From Berberis thunbergii (Eukaryota > Streptophyta > Magnoliopsida > Ranunculales > Berberidaceae), in NCBI GenBank assembly GCA_003290165.1, contig QNQO01000554.1:1-64000 (forward strand): 64,000 bases of DNA, read 5' to 3'. Below, in pieces: positions 48,573 to 60,557 of this stretch. Position numbers and translations under genes: made by a program. Position 1 is the stretch's first letter. Every line of letters starts with the position of its first letter. The notes under the pieces are model-generated. The model worked only from the letters and a program-made list of their open reading frames with translations. It was not told the origin of the DNA and made no database searches.

Positions 48573-48896
48573 CTAGGCGAAAAGCTCAGGGTATTTCTGT
48601 CTCATCTGGTCCTCCAGTTCCCAAGTGATGTCACCCTCTCGGTGGCTCCACTGGACCTTCACTAACTTCACCGTCCTCCATTGAAGTTGTTTCACATCAT
48701 CATCAACAATGGCTACTAGCCTCACTGGATACCTCAACTCATTGGAAATCTCCAACTCAGCGGGCTCTATAATCTGTGACGGGTCTGCCAAAACACTTCC
48801 GCAGTCTGGATACGTGAAACACGTCGTGGAGATCTGACATACTCTGCGGCAAAGCCAATCTGTAGGCCACTGGTCCAATCCTCTCAGTAATCTCAT
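48573..48896 (-). pseudogene. chromodomain C-terminus of the chromovirus polyprotein
   Basis: VKLVKVQWSHREGDITWELE followed by DQMRQKYPELFA and a stop is the chromodomain tail of Tekay-type integrases, thought to guide integration to chromatin marks. The upstream part of this frame is shifted against the integrase. Confidence 0.85.
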
Positions 48897-48949
48897 ATGG
48901 CCTTACATACCTCGGTGCAAGCTTCCCTCAACTTCGGAACCTAACAACT

Positions 48950-50010
48950 CTGCGCATCGGGGAAACTTTTTAGAAAACCATGTCGCCAACATCAAACTCT
49001 AACTCCTTGCACCTCCTATCAGCGTAACTCTTCTATCTACTCTGGGTTGTCAACAAACGCGCTCTAATCAGCTCAACCTTTTCAGTAGTTTTTCTGATCA
49101 CATCTGACCCCATCACAACTGACTCTCCAATATTTGCCCAACAAACAGGTGACCTACAAGGTCGTCAGTAGAGTGCCTCAAACGGTGCCATGCCAATACT
49201 TACATGGTAGCTGTTGTTGTACGTAAACTCGCACAACGGTAGATGATCTTCCCAACTGCCCCCAAAGTCTAAAATGCATGCTCTAAGCATGTCTTCCACT
49301 ACCTGATTCACTCGCTCAGATTGGCTATCTGTCTGTGGATGATAGGTTGTCTCATGTCCAATCTAGTCCCATAGCTTGCTAAAAGCTATGCTAGAAGTGG
49401 GCTGTGAAAATCGGATCTCTTTCGGATACAATCGAAACAGGTGACCCATGAAGGCGGACTATCTCCCGAATGAACAAACACCGCTAGACTGTCTGTCGTC
49501 CGATTAATACTAACAAGAATGAAATGTGCACACTTCGTGAACCGATCAACAATGACCCATATCGACTCATTACCTTTCCTCGATCGTGGAAGTCCATCGA
49601 TGAAATCCATAGTGATATACTCTCACTTCCACGTCGGGATCTCCAATGGATGCAATAACCCAGATGGTCTCTGATGCTCGACTTTCACCTGCTGACAAGT
49701 CGCACACCGTGCCACAAACTCTCCAATGTCTTTCTTCATGCCACGCCACCAAAAAGAACGTCTCAAATCTCGATACATCTTTGTTCCACCGGGGTGAATG
49801 GTGAAACGAGATCTATGAGCTTCCTGTAAGATATCTCTTCGCTACTCTCATTAGACGGAACACAAAGCCGCCCACAAAACCGCAACCCTCCATCTGAACC
49901 ACCGCCCAATCGGGTAGGGTACTCATCCAATGTGTCCACTACCAAATCTGCTATCTGCCTCGTAATCACTAGATCGAAGGTCTGTCTCTCCACCACTCTA
50001 CTAATCAACG
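48950..50010 (-). pseudogene. integrase of the chromovirus
   Basis: [20 protein letters not shown] followed by [10 protein letters not shown] (49510-49610) is the catalytic-core start. A GDSPPS-type block and HPQTD(S)QSERVNQ-like sequence further left continue it. The zinc-binding N-terminus lies near 49750-50008. Several frameshifts break it. Confidence 0.8.
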
Positions 50011-50085
50011 GCGGATAACTGCTAAACCCGCTATCATGCTGCTTTCTATACTGAAAGTAGGCTGAACTGCAATGAAACTAATGTC

Positions 50086-51500
50086 TCAAGTGTTCGGTAC
50101 TCTTGAATCATCATGGTTGCCATCACTGCATGTCGCCCTACTCAAGGCATCTGCACCCACATTGGCCCTACCAGGCTGATACTGTATCTCGAAGTCATAG
50201 CTGCTAAGAAAATCAACCCATCGTTGTTTCCTCATATTCAACTCCCTCTGAGTGAATAGGTACTTCAAACTCTTGTGATCTGTGAACAACTCGAACCTTC
50301 TCACCATACAGATAATGTCTTCAGATCTTCAAAGCAAAGACTATGGCTGCCAACTCTAAATCATATGTCGAATATCTCCGCTCATGGGGTTTCAACTGTC
50401 GAAACGCATAGGCTACGACCTTCTTGCCTTGCATCAACACTCCACCCATCCTGTACCGCAAGCATCAGTAAATACCACCAGTCGGCTACCAGGTGTCGGA
50501 ATAGTCAACACTGGTGCTGAAGTCAATCGAAGCTTCAAAGTTTCAAAAGCTTCTTCACACTTTTCTGACCATACAAAAGGAACATTCTTCCTAGTGAACT
50601 GAGGTGAGTGGTGCCGCAATCAGGGAAAATTTCTCGATAAACCGTCGGTATAACCAGCCAAACCTAGAAACTACAAATCTCCGTCACACTACTCGGTCGT
50701 CTCCAAGACTTCACTGCTTCGACTTTCTCGGGATTCACTGCAATACCTCCAATATAATAGAAATGACATGCCGAGAAACTTGAACTTCGAGCTCCCAAAA
50801 TGACACTTACTGAACTTCGCATACAATTGATATTTCTCTAAGTGTCTGCAAAACAATGCGAAGGGCTATCTGTGCTTCTCTAAACTCCTCGAGTACACTT
50901 AAGATATCGTCAATGAATATTACCGCCAACTTTGTCCAAGTATGGACTGAACAATCTATTCATCAAATCCATGAAGAAAACTGGTGCATTTGTCAATCCA
51001 AATGGCATGACTGGAAACTCATACAAGCCATCACGGGTCCGAAAGCGGTAATTGGAACAGAATGTTCCTCAACTCTCATCTGATGATACCCAGACTGCAA
51101 ATCTAACTGTGAAAACACTACGACTCCTCTCAACTGATCCAATAGATCATCAATTCTCAATGGATACTTATCTTGATGGTCACTTTATTCAGATCTCGAT
51201 AATCTATGTACATCCTCAATGATCCATCCTTCTTGGACACAAATATTGTTGGAGCTCCCCAAGTGAATTGCTCGAACGAATAAACCCCTTTCAAAGCAAA
51301 TCATCAAGTTGCACTTTCATCTCTTCCAATTGCTTAGGTGTATGCATGTATGCTGATTTAGTTATAGGTGCAGTACCAGAACCAGGTCAATCCGAAACTC
51401 TACCTCACGGCGAGGAGGGATACCAAGAATCTCCTGAAAGACATCAGGGAACTCACACACAACCTCAACAGAGCTGGTGTCGGGACTAGAAATCTCAAGA
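50086..51500 (-). pseudogene. reverse transcriptase and RNase H of the chromovirus
   Basis: RNase H blocks are [40 protein letters not shown] and [17 protein letters not shown] sequence runs right of about 50640 in changing frames. Motifs are in the normal order but the frame is broken repeatedly. Confidence 0.8.
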
Positions 51501-51646
51501 GAGCTAAGAAAAACTCGATATCATAGAAACCGAATCGGGGCTCACAAACCAACACACGAGGCGAAACATCAGGTGGCGCTAACATCACCAACCTATGCAA
51601 GCAATCAATGATCACCGGTGACTGGACAACCATTCCATCCCTAGAA

Positions 51647-52140
51647 TCAAATGCTAGCCTTCAAAACCCAAGATAATAAAGTCAAACATGAAGTTGTACC
51701 CCAACAAGGAAAACTCGAAATGAGGACAATATTCCACAACAAAACCGAACTGCCCAAGGGAGACACAACACACAAGGGCTCCGGTAAAGGCACTACCTCA
51801 AGGTTGTCTCTAACAACCAATTGTCTAGAAATAAAATACCTAGATGCTCCTGTATCGAAAAGAGCCCTCAACTGGGAAGACGACGAGTGCACAAAACCTA
51901 ACACACAACACATAACACATAAATCCTTAGTCATATAACAACACACTAACATGTAATTTTTCCTACGCATAATGCAAATAACACAAATCTTACTACATTT
52001 GGCACACACAACTACAAAAAAAAAAAAAAACATACCCTCAACATTTCCCTGACTGGGAATAGTTGCGGTGAACAGGCGTGTTGGGAGATGGACTCTCTGA
52101 CCAATTCCAGACACAGGTGCTAACTGTCCCTGAGGCGCCT
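51647..52140 (-). pseudogene. aspartic protease and gag-protease linker of the chromovirus
   Basis: The frame holds ALFDTGASRYFISRQLVV, with the catalytic D-T-G and FIS motifs of gypsy proteases. Upstream, GQRVHLPTRLFTATIPSQGN looks like the gag-protease linker, interrupted by an A-rich insertion near 52015-52035. Gag proper is absent, because the sequence meets LTR B at 52147. Confidence 0.75.
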
Positions 52141-52146
52141 TCTAGA

Positions 52147-54407
52147 TGCGTGAACTAACCCGTAATACAAGCAGATCGTAACTGGCCACAACATCATAAT
52201 ATAACACATTCTTGATACGAGAATGAAATGGAAACAAAAACTATAATAAAAATTTGAACAAAATAAATATATATTTGATTCGCCCCGCCAGAGTCATAGC
52301 GACAAAACCAGTATACAAGCATCTAGTATAACAAGATAATACACTTGATAATACAGAGGAAGCAAACACATACCCGTACAGGGTGGACACGACCAAACAA
52401 AATACAAATAACAGAATAATATACAAGGAAAATTCATGCCACCCAACAATGGATAAATAGCAAGTTCTAAAGTCTAAATCACACCGTGTCTCTAAGGATA
52501 ATATTTCTAAGTTCAAACAACAATACAGCATTTCAGATTCAACAATAACTACAAGTTTACTAAATATGTCGATCATTACACGTGATTCAAACATGGTAAA
52601 TATCAAGCGATGAAAATAAAGACAATCTCATAATTCTTCATAGTTTCCTAGGTATAGCAATCAAGTCGAAACCAAAAATCCTGTAAAATTTTGTACAAGT
52701 GTCTCATATCGTAGGTATCCTCATACCCTACGAATGTGTCTCACCCAGACACATCTCACAACGTGCACCAGTACCACTTTGGCTTGTTTGTATCCTAATG
52801 GGGTGCCATCTGCCAGGATACAAACTCAAACATCCCGAACGACTGGTCTAACACGGCCGACCTAACACAATCAAACTCAAGCGCTTCGGGAGGAAAAGCG
52901 AGTAATTTTCAAAGCACGTCCTCTGGGGACCTGTCCTACTGCACTCTCTAGTGGCAAGTGCGTGCGGGAGCTCATCGCACCTCAGCAAGCTTGTCACATG
53001 CAATAGCGTCCTCAATGTTAGGTGCGAGTCATCTCAAGCACCATCCAACTCACGATGTGAGCAAACTCCTAAGCATCGACACAACAGGCATTATAGCAGG
53101 GTAAAGACACTTACACTAACTTCCACATGCACAAATGATGAGTCTGTACATAATCAAATGTAACAGACGTGCAACCAAATCAATTCGGCAATTTTTATAA
53201 ATCATCGACTACGCCAGGGTCCCAACATGACCCAATTCACCACAATAAATTTATTCGAGTCGAACTATCATACCATGTTCAAGACTTGAGAATCTACGAA
53301 TAAAACATGAAATACTATGCAAAACTCGAAAACGAATCATACAAGTCCAATGCCATTTCACCAATACCATACACCAAAGCCTAATCACACCCAAATTCAT
53401 CCACTATTCAATTTCATTCAAGTATATCATGCTTTCAGAAAACTCAATGCGTAATTCATTCACAAAGAAACAACACACAACCATCGAAATCTCTAAAAAT
53501 TCCGAATTTCGGACTTACAACGATATACTGTAAAAAGTAAAATCAGGATTTAAATACTTATTTCTCAAAATAAATATTATAGTTACACTCATATCAGCGG
53601 AATGAGTTTTTAGAACCCAAATCCTACAGGTCGAAGCTCCCAACTCGCAAAATAGCGAATGCGAGACCACGAAAATTTTTAAAACTGCAAGGCAGACTTA
53701 AAGGTGAGCAAACTAACCGAAAACTGAAAAAAATAAATAAATTACAAGTGGCGCGTGACTGAAAAGAAAAAATTACAGGCAATTAAAATCTGGCAAAAAC
53801 CACGATGAAACCCAAAGTTTGGCGAAAACTTGCCAAAAACCCTCCCTACTCCGGTCTGATCGCCTCCGAACCGCACAACAGGCCAAAATAGGTTTAAGAA
53901 CACTCAGAGTCACGAATTCGCAGCTTACCCACACACCCAAAGCCCGGATTCACGCCGAAGGAACCCTCAAAACGGACGTGCACCTTGATTTTTTGAAAAA
54001 TTCAGCCAACCCCGAAATCATCCTTGGCATGTCGGTCTACATGCTCCAAATGACGCCACCAAGGCCCCTCAACGGCTGATCGGAGCTACGAAATATGATC
54101 AAACAACCCACCACGTCAAACCCAAATATGAAAATTGATTTTTTTTTTTTTGCAAAAAACCAAAAGAGAAACGAAGAGGGGAAGAAATGAAGGACAATGG
54201 GCGAGATTCCACAAGGAATCGTTTCGATCGACGTCGAACGAACTCTGGCGAACAGCGTCGCTGCAAGGAGAAAAACTTGCACTGAAGAAAAAAAAAGGAG
54301 ACGAAAGAAAAGGGTGGTTTGTCTTTAAAGGGTGGGTGGCTATGTGCCCCCACCGCATTTACTGAGTACAACCCCTCCAACAAACTTAAAAAAAAAGAGA
54401 TATTACA
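52147..54407 (-). repeat. LTR B of the chromovirus, about 2.26 kb, left tip truncated
   Basis: Aligns with LTR A from TGCGTGAACTAACCCG to the TAATATCT terminus. Right of it lie the purine-rich tract and a chromodomain, so for that side it is a 3' LTR. The last 40 or so bases present in LTR A are missing at the left. Confidence 0.8.
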
Positions 54408-55712
54408 TCTTACACACCTTAAAAGAGATCTCGTCCCCGGATCGAACAAAGCCACTGGCTCATCTGGTCCTCTAGCTCCCAAGTCATGTCACTCTCTCGG
54501 TGGCTCCACTGGACCTTCACTAACTTCACCGTCCTCCATCGAAGTTGTTCACATCATCATCAACAATGGCTACTGGCCTCACTGGATACCTCAAACTCAT
54601 TAGAAATCTCCAACTCAGGGAACTCTATAATCTGTGACGTGTCTGCCAAACACTTCCGCAACATGGATACGTGAAACACGTCGTGGAGACCTGACATACT
54701 CTGTGGAAAGCCAATCTGTAGGCCACTGGTCCCAATCCTCTCAGTAATCTCATATGGTCCTACATATCTCGGTGCAAGCTTCCCTCGACTTCGGAACCTA
54801 AACAAACTCCGCACATCGGGGAAATTTTCAGAAAAACCATGTCGCCAACATCAAACTCTAATTCATTGCGCCTCCTATCAGCGTAACTCTTCTGTCTACT
54901 CTGGGCTTCAACAAACGCACTCTAACCAACTCAATCTTCTTAGTAGTTTCTCTGATCACATCCGGCCCCATCACAACTGATCTCCAATATCTGCCCAACA
55001 AAGAGGTGGCCTACACGGTCGTCCGTAGAGTGTCTCAAATGGTGCCATGCCAATACTTACGTGGTAGCTGTTGTTGTACGCAAAACTCGCACAACGGTAG
55101 GTGGTCTTCCCAACTGCCCCCAAAGTCTAAAATGCATGCTCTAAGCATGTCTTCCACTACCTGATTCACTCGCTCTTATTGGCCATCTGTCTATTGATGA
55201 TATGTTGTACTCATGTCCAATCTAGTACCCATAGCTTGCTGAAAGCTCTGCCAAAAGTGAGCTGTGAAATCAGATCTTTGTCGGATACAATCGAAACAGG
55301 GCGACCCATGAAGGCTGACTACCTCCTGAAATGAACAACACCACTAGACTGCCTGCCGGCCGAAAATTTCATAATGGAGTCAAATAGTGAAGTTTTATGT
55401 GTGTTTGTAGGTGATGTAGGGAGTTGGATTGATGTACTTGAACTAGATCGGTCCAAGAAGAGATGGCACAGAGTCAAGAGTTTGCATGTACGTACATTAT
55501 TTGTGAGTCACCCTTCATCGTTTTCAATCACAAACATGGATGCTTCTTTGAAGCTAAGAAATTCAGTATGTTTTACACGTTTTCATGATGAAGTCATTGT
55601 ATTTTATTCTCTAAATACTGGAAAATTTCATTCATTGGGGTCGTCAAACTACTCAGGTCCAGTTCTACACAACACTTAAAGGATCATATTCACAAGCCTA
55701 GTTTGGACTCAA
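53421..55712. repeat. 2.29-kb tandem duplication, unit 1
   Basis: Runs from inside LTR B (AGTATATCATGC) through the LTR end, chromodomain-integrase and DUF295 fragment to CTCAA-AGTATATCATG at the junction with unit 2. The breakpoint shows the short shared sequence AAGT. Confidence 0.8.
54430..55363 (-). pseudogene. integrase-chromodomain fragment, copy 2
   Basis: Contains [36 protein letters not shown] and a damaged chromodomain; the integrase part lies at about 54950-55363. It ends abruptly in the integrase core, fused to a host-gene fragment at about 55363. Frameshifts are present. Confidence 0.8.
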
Positions 55713-55716
55713 AGTA
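55364..55716 (+). pseudogene. DUF295 (KIB1-like, F-box-associated) gene fragment, copy 1
   Basis: The frame encodes ENFIMESNSEVLCVF, GSWIDVLELDRSKKRW, RTLFVSHPSSFSI and HDEVIVFYSLNTGKFHSLG, matching the C-terminal part of DUF295 proteins (plant F-box-associated kelch-like domain). The ATG at 55374 is an internal Met: the frame is open leftward into the retrotransposon junction. The frame closes at 55677-55679 after a one-base insertion relative to copy 2, and the fragment is cut at about 55716 by the duplication junction. Upstream F-box and N-terminal DUF295 parts are absent. Confidence 0.7.
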
Positions 55717-58056
55717 TATCATGTTTTCAGAAAACTCAGTGTATAATTCATTCACAAAGAAACAACACAACTATCGAAATCTCTAAAAATTTTGAATTTC
55801 GGACTTACATTCAATTATACACAGTCGACGATATACTGTAAAAATTAAATTCTGGAGTTAAAATACTTATTTCTCAAACTAAATTTTATAGTTACACTCA
55901 CCTGAGCAGAATGAATTTTTAGAACCCAAATCCTACAGGTCGAAGCTCCCAACTCGCAAAACAGTGAATGCGAGACCATGAAAATTTCTAAAACTGCAAG
56001 GCGGACTCAAAGGTAAGCAAACTAACCGAAAACTGAAATAAATAAATAAATTACAAGTGGCGTGTAGCTGAAAGAAAAACTTACAGACAATTAAAATCTG
56101 GCAAACACCCCGACGAAACCCAAAGTTTGGCAAAAACTCGCCGAAAGCCTCCCTTCTCCAGTTTGATCACTTCCGAACCGCACAATAGGCCGGAAATAGG
56201 TCTAAGAACACTCAGAGTCACGAATTCGTAGCTCACCCATGCGCCCAAAGCCTGGATTCACGCTGAAGAACCCTCAAAACGGACATGCACTCTAATTTTT
56301 TGAAAAATTCGGCCAACCTCGAAATCATCTTTGGATGTCGGGTCTACAGGCTCCAAATGACGCCACCAAGGCTCCTCAACGGCTGATCGGAGCTATGAAA
56401 TCCAATCAAACAACCCACCTTGTCAAACCCAAATATGAAAATTGATTTTTTTTTGCAAAAAAACCAAAAGAGAAACGAAGAGGGAACGAAAGGGGGAAGA
56501 AATGAAGGACAATGGGCGAGATTCCATGAAGGAATCGTTCGATCTACTCGAACGAACTCCAGCAAACAACGTCGCTGCGAGAGAAAAACTCGCACTGAAG
56601 AAAAAAAAAGGAAAAGGGGTTTGTCTTTAAAGGGTGGGTGGCTATGTGCCCCCACCGCATTTACTGAGTACAACCCCTCCAACAAACTTAAAAAAAAACA
56701 GATATTACATCTTACACACCTTAAAAGAGATCTCGTCCTCGAGATCGACAAAGGCGCGACAAGAAAACCTAGGCGAAAAGCTCAGGGTATTTCTGTCTCA
56801 TCTGGTCCTCCAGTTCGCAAGTCATGTCACCCTCTCGGTGGCTCCACTGGACCTTCACTAACTTCACCGTCCTCCATTGAAGTTGTTTCACATCATCATC
56901 AACAATGGCTACTGGCCTCACTGGATACCTCAACTCATTAGAAATCTCCAACTCAGCGGGCTCTATAATCTGTGATGGGTCTGCCAAACACTTCCGCAAC
57001 ATGGATACGTGAAACACGTCGTGGAGACCTGACATACTCTACGGCAAAGCTAATCTGTAGGCCACTGGTCCAATCCTCTCAATAATCTCATATGGCCCTA
57101 CATACCTCGGTGCAAGCTTCCCTTGACTTCGAACCTAACAACTCCGCGCATCGGGGAAACTTTCAAAAAAAACCATGTCGCCAACATCAAACTCTAACTC
57201 CTTGTGCCTCCTATCAGCGGAACTCTTCTGTCTACTCTGGGCTGCCAACAACGCGCTCTAATCAGCTCAATCTTCTCAGTAGTTTCTCTGATCACATCTG
57301 GCCCCATCACAACTGACTCTCCAATCTCTGCCCAACAAACAGGTGACGTCGTCCGTATAGTGCCTCAAACGGTGCCATGCCAATACTTACGTGGTAGCTA
57401 TTGTTGTACGCAACTTGCACAACTGTAGGTGGTCTTCCCAACTGCCCCCAAAGTCTAAAATGCATGCTCTAAGCATGTCTTCCACTACCTGATTCACTCG
57501 CTTTGATTGGCCATCTGTTTGTGGATGATATGTTGTACTCATGTCCAATCTAGTACCAATAGCTTGCTGAAAGCTCTGCCAGAAGTGGGCTGTGAAAATC
57601 GGATTTCTGTTGAATACAATAGAAACAAGCAACCCATGAAGGCTGACTACCTCCTGAATGAACAAATCCGCTGGACTGTCTGTCGTTTGAAAATTTCATA
57701 ATGGAGTCAAATAGTGAAGTTTTATGTGTGTTTGTAGGTGATGTAGGGAGTTGGATTGATGGGGAGTTGGATTGATGTACTTGAACTAAATCGGTCCAGG
57801 AAGAGATGGCGCAGAGTCAAGAGTTTGCATGGACATACATTATTTGTGAGTCACCCTTCATCGTTTTCAATCACAAACATGGATGCTTCTTTGAAGCTAA
57901 GAAATTCAATATGTTTTCCACGTTTTCATGATGAAGTCATTGTATTTTATTCTCTAAATACTGGAAAATTTCATTCATTGGGGACGTCAAACTACTCAGG
58001 TCCAGATCTACACAACACTAAGGAACATATTCACAAGGCCTAGTTTGGACTCAAAG
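55713..58056. repeat. tandem duplication, unit 2
   Basis: Second copy of 53421-55712, beginning mid-LTR (partial LTR C, 55713-56709) and continuing through chromodomain-integrase (56769-57689) and the DUF295 fragment. After CTCAAAGT it continues into the rest of the DUF295 3' end, which unit 1 lacks, so this is the junction-proximal original. Confidence 0.8.
56769..57689 (-). pseudogene. integrase-chromodomain fragment, copy 3
   Basis: KLVKVQWSHREGDMTCELED and the KYPELFA end show the chromodomain. AIGTRLDMSTTYHPQTDGQS followed by KRVNQVVEDMLRACILDFG (57387-57665) is the integrase catalytic C-half. Better preserved than copy 2, and truncated at the same point, where it meets the DUF295 fragment. 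Confidence 0.85.
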
Positions 58057-58112
58057 TGGAGGATGATGACTCAAACAAGGACATCAACTGGATTTCAAAA
58101 TCTACCTCATGA
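57690..58112 (+). pseudogene. DUF295 gene fragment, copy 2, with the native 3' end
   Basis: Same domain as copy 1. A 16-bp unit (GGGAGTTGGATTGATG) is duplicated at 57746-57777 and shifts the frame. An in-frame TAG at 58041-58043 stands where TGG (Trp) would continue the protein. After it FGLKVEDDDSNKDINWISKS leads to the natural TGA at 58110-58112. The 5' side is cut at the retrotransposon junction, as in copy 1. Confidence 0.72.
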
Positions 58113-58848
58113 AGATTATTATTGTTTTTGTTGCGAGTATTTTGAAATTTGAATGTGAGACTAGAAGTACTATAATACAATGCAGGTAGCTAGTTAAGAA
58201 TAGTTTGTCATGCTGGAAAACGTATGCTCGACAAAGCTTAGAGGATATGAGTAGCTCACCCATGATGCCATGTACAGAGACCAAGGTCTATTGCATGAGG
58301 CATTCGTAAATTCACACTAATGATTGATTTGATTCCACACAATATCTATCGCGTGAGAGAAATGTAAAACAAAGTTCGTATTTAATATGTATAATTATAC
58401 ATCTAAAGAAGTTAGCCTCGTACAAACATGTCTTCAGAGATGGATTAGTGAAACAACCAATACCAGCAATACAAGCACCAATAATATTCTCCCAATACCA
58501 ACAACACCATGATTGCCTTAGCTAGCTAGCTAGCATCCTCAACGGTAAGGGTGCATACTCAAAGTGTACCTTTGGAGTTGTTTGCTTTTTCAGCAGTTTT
58601 CCTCCTCCAAAAAAGGTTTTGATTTCTTTAAAAGCAATGCGAAAAACAAAGTGGGTTTCATTAAGAGGATTGTCAACCCCCCCGTGCTAGCTCAATTGCT
58701 ATTTCCATATAAACCAGTAGATAATAGGCTCATTAAAAGTATGTGTACATGTTTTTCTCAGTCGGCAAGGATTTTCAGGTTTGTTATTGCACCTCCTAAT
58801 TCAATCATTGAAGTCTCTAATACAAGTGTTAATGTTATGTCCTTATTT
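58113..58848. other. intergenic, no gene recognised
   Basis: Downstream flank of the DUF295 remnant. The plus-strand frame at 58564-58878 (104 codons) has no recognisable motif and runs into a hAT element. Confidence 0.4.
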
Positions 58849-59452
58849 CAAGGACGGAGCCACATTGAGCCACAATGAAAAATGAACTTTACTCTCTAAT
58901 ACTGTGCAAGACAATTCTCCATTTCAATTCCATATAAACACTTGCTAGCAATCCACATTACCTCATTTTTAACCCAATTATTTTTCTTTTGAAATCAAAC
59001 TCATTTTTCACCACCATCTACATTTAGCTACGTTTCAACAATTCGAGGCACTCATGGAGATATAAGATATTGGTTAAGTTAGCATAACATTATTTATCAT
59101 CCTTTTAAGACATTAATTTGGCCATGGTTTGATTATGCCCTTCTTGAGCAAGTATTGTTGAAAGGAAAAAAATCTTTGAAAACCAAAATTTTGGTATGCT
59201 CATAGTGTACCTATAAGAGGATTAACAAATTATTACGATTGAGAAGTTTATTTCTGAGAAAAAAAAACACACACACACACAAACAACTTGTACAATACTT
59301 TTTTTTTTTAATTATCAATAGAATAGCCTTATTTTTTAATGTGAAGAACAACTTCAAAATCTATATTTGAGTCATTTCCTAAAGAATTAACTATTTATTA
59401 TAAAAAAAAAATCATTTGCCCCCACCCAACATAAATCCTGGCTCCGCCCCTA
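58849..59452. mobile_element. small hAT-type MITE, about 604 bp
   Basis: The left end CAAGGACGGAGCCACATTG and the right end, inverted, TAGGGGCGGAGCCAGGATTT resemble the plant CAGGGGCGGAGCCAGG hAT terminus. Flanks are CCTTATTT and CCTATTTT, 6 of 8 matching. No coding capacity. Confidence 0.7.
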
Positions 59453-60078
59453 CCTATTTTGTTAAGTAAAACCCAACTTTTTTTTACTAAGCTTCATCAT
59501 ATGCCCAAAGAACATTCATGGTGGGTTTGATAGAGTTTGGACACACATTTCAATGGGTGTTATCACGACACTTTTGTTTTTTATTAGATCGGATCTTGTT
59601 ATGCATACAAAAAAATATTTAAAAAATTAGGCAGTTTATGTTGGTTTCAAAGCTGAAGCAAGTAAATTTTGCTACCCCAGGATATAAATGGAAAAAATCG
59701 CAAAAAAAAATTATTTATGGAAATTTAGACGAGATCCATGTTGAAATTTAAAGGGTATTTAAATGAACTCGAACCATGTAGTTACTAAGTGAACCCACCA
59801 CTTCCTCTTTCGAACGCCACCGTTATCTTTGTTTTGAGTTTTTTTTCCACTTTTAAGTACCACCATCATAAAGAGGATTTTTTCCCCTATTTTGTTTAAT
59901 TCAACTGATAATCAGGATACACACCATATCCTGAATGCTCAACATGCCAACATGCAGGACCCCCATTATGTGTATGTGACATCCTGAATTTCAAGATCAA
60001 TAGTTGGATCCAGTCAGCTAGGCACCATAGAATCAACCTTAGATCAAACCAACTTCGCCTCATTCCCTTGGTCTTAGA
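59453..60078. other. intergenic AT-rich spacer
   Basis: No gene or repeat boundary is recognised before the LINE tail. A LINE zf-RVT part may extend into it but is not readable. Confidence 0.35.
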
Positions 60079-60557
60079 TTCGGATATGATTTTAGTCAAT
60101 TTTGATGCCAGTTTCTTTGACACGTCTAAATAGGGCGGCCTCGGTGTATTCGATATCAACCTGCACGAACAAGTTCTTGCATCAGTAGGTTGCCCTATAT
60201 TGGGCAAGATCCTTGACAGCACTATGGCAGAGTGCTATGCAGCTAAGGCAACACTACTTATGATACTAGCGCAGAACTGGAAGACAGGCTTCCTTCTGGG
60301 TGACTTGACAAACATCATCAACCTCATCCAAGCTGACGACACTAATCACAGTCTGGCCAAGAACTAGGCATGGCGTCCACTTATTACTAATGATAGACGC
60401 CTTGTTTTGTTGCTTTCAAATTGGACTTGTAGATATGTGGGTCTGGACCTCAATATGGAAGCTCATAACTTGGCGATGTCTGCGACAACAAGTCATCATG
60501 TTTTGTAACCGTATTTATTTATTTTGGTAATATGCATAATGCTTTAACAAAAAAAAA
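60079..60557 (+). pseudogene. LINE 3' end: RNase H (RVT_3) domain and poly(A)
   Basis: The translation reads SDMILVNFDASFFDTSK, stop, GGLGVFDINLHEQVLASVG, DSTMAECYAAKATLLMILAQ and KTGFLLGDLTNIINLI, later NMEAHNLAMSATTSHHVL, then TAA. Catalytic Asp, Glu and Asp positions are recognisable. Two in-frame stops are present. The A-run near 60548-60557 is the tail. Same family as the LINE at 13248-17590, in the opposite orientation. Confidence 0.8.

Larger units (their letters stand above)
46057..57689 (-). mobile_element. rearranged chromodomain Ty3/gypsy (Tekay/Del-like) array
   Basis: Minus-strand order, right to left: partial integrase-chromodomain, partial LTR C, a DUF295 fragment, integrase-chromodomain again, LTR B, then protease, RT, RNase H, integrase and chromodomain, and finally LTR A. 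The long LTRs and a terminal chromodomain indicate the Tekay/Del branch of chromoviruses. LTR B is shared between two internal regions. Gag and the primer site next to it are missing, its left tip is about 40 bp short of that of LTR A, and coding resumes just before the protease. A deletion or a nested insertion followed by recombination would explain this. Confidence 0.85.

Noticed and set aside
55374..55679. A complete 101-aa gene starting at 55374
   Set aside because: The Met is internal to a DUF295 domain; the frame is open leftward to the retrotransposon junction and lacks the N-terminal domain.
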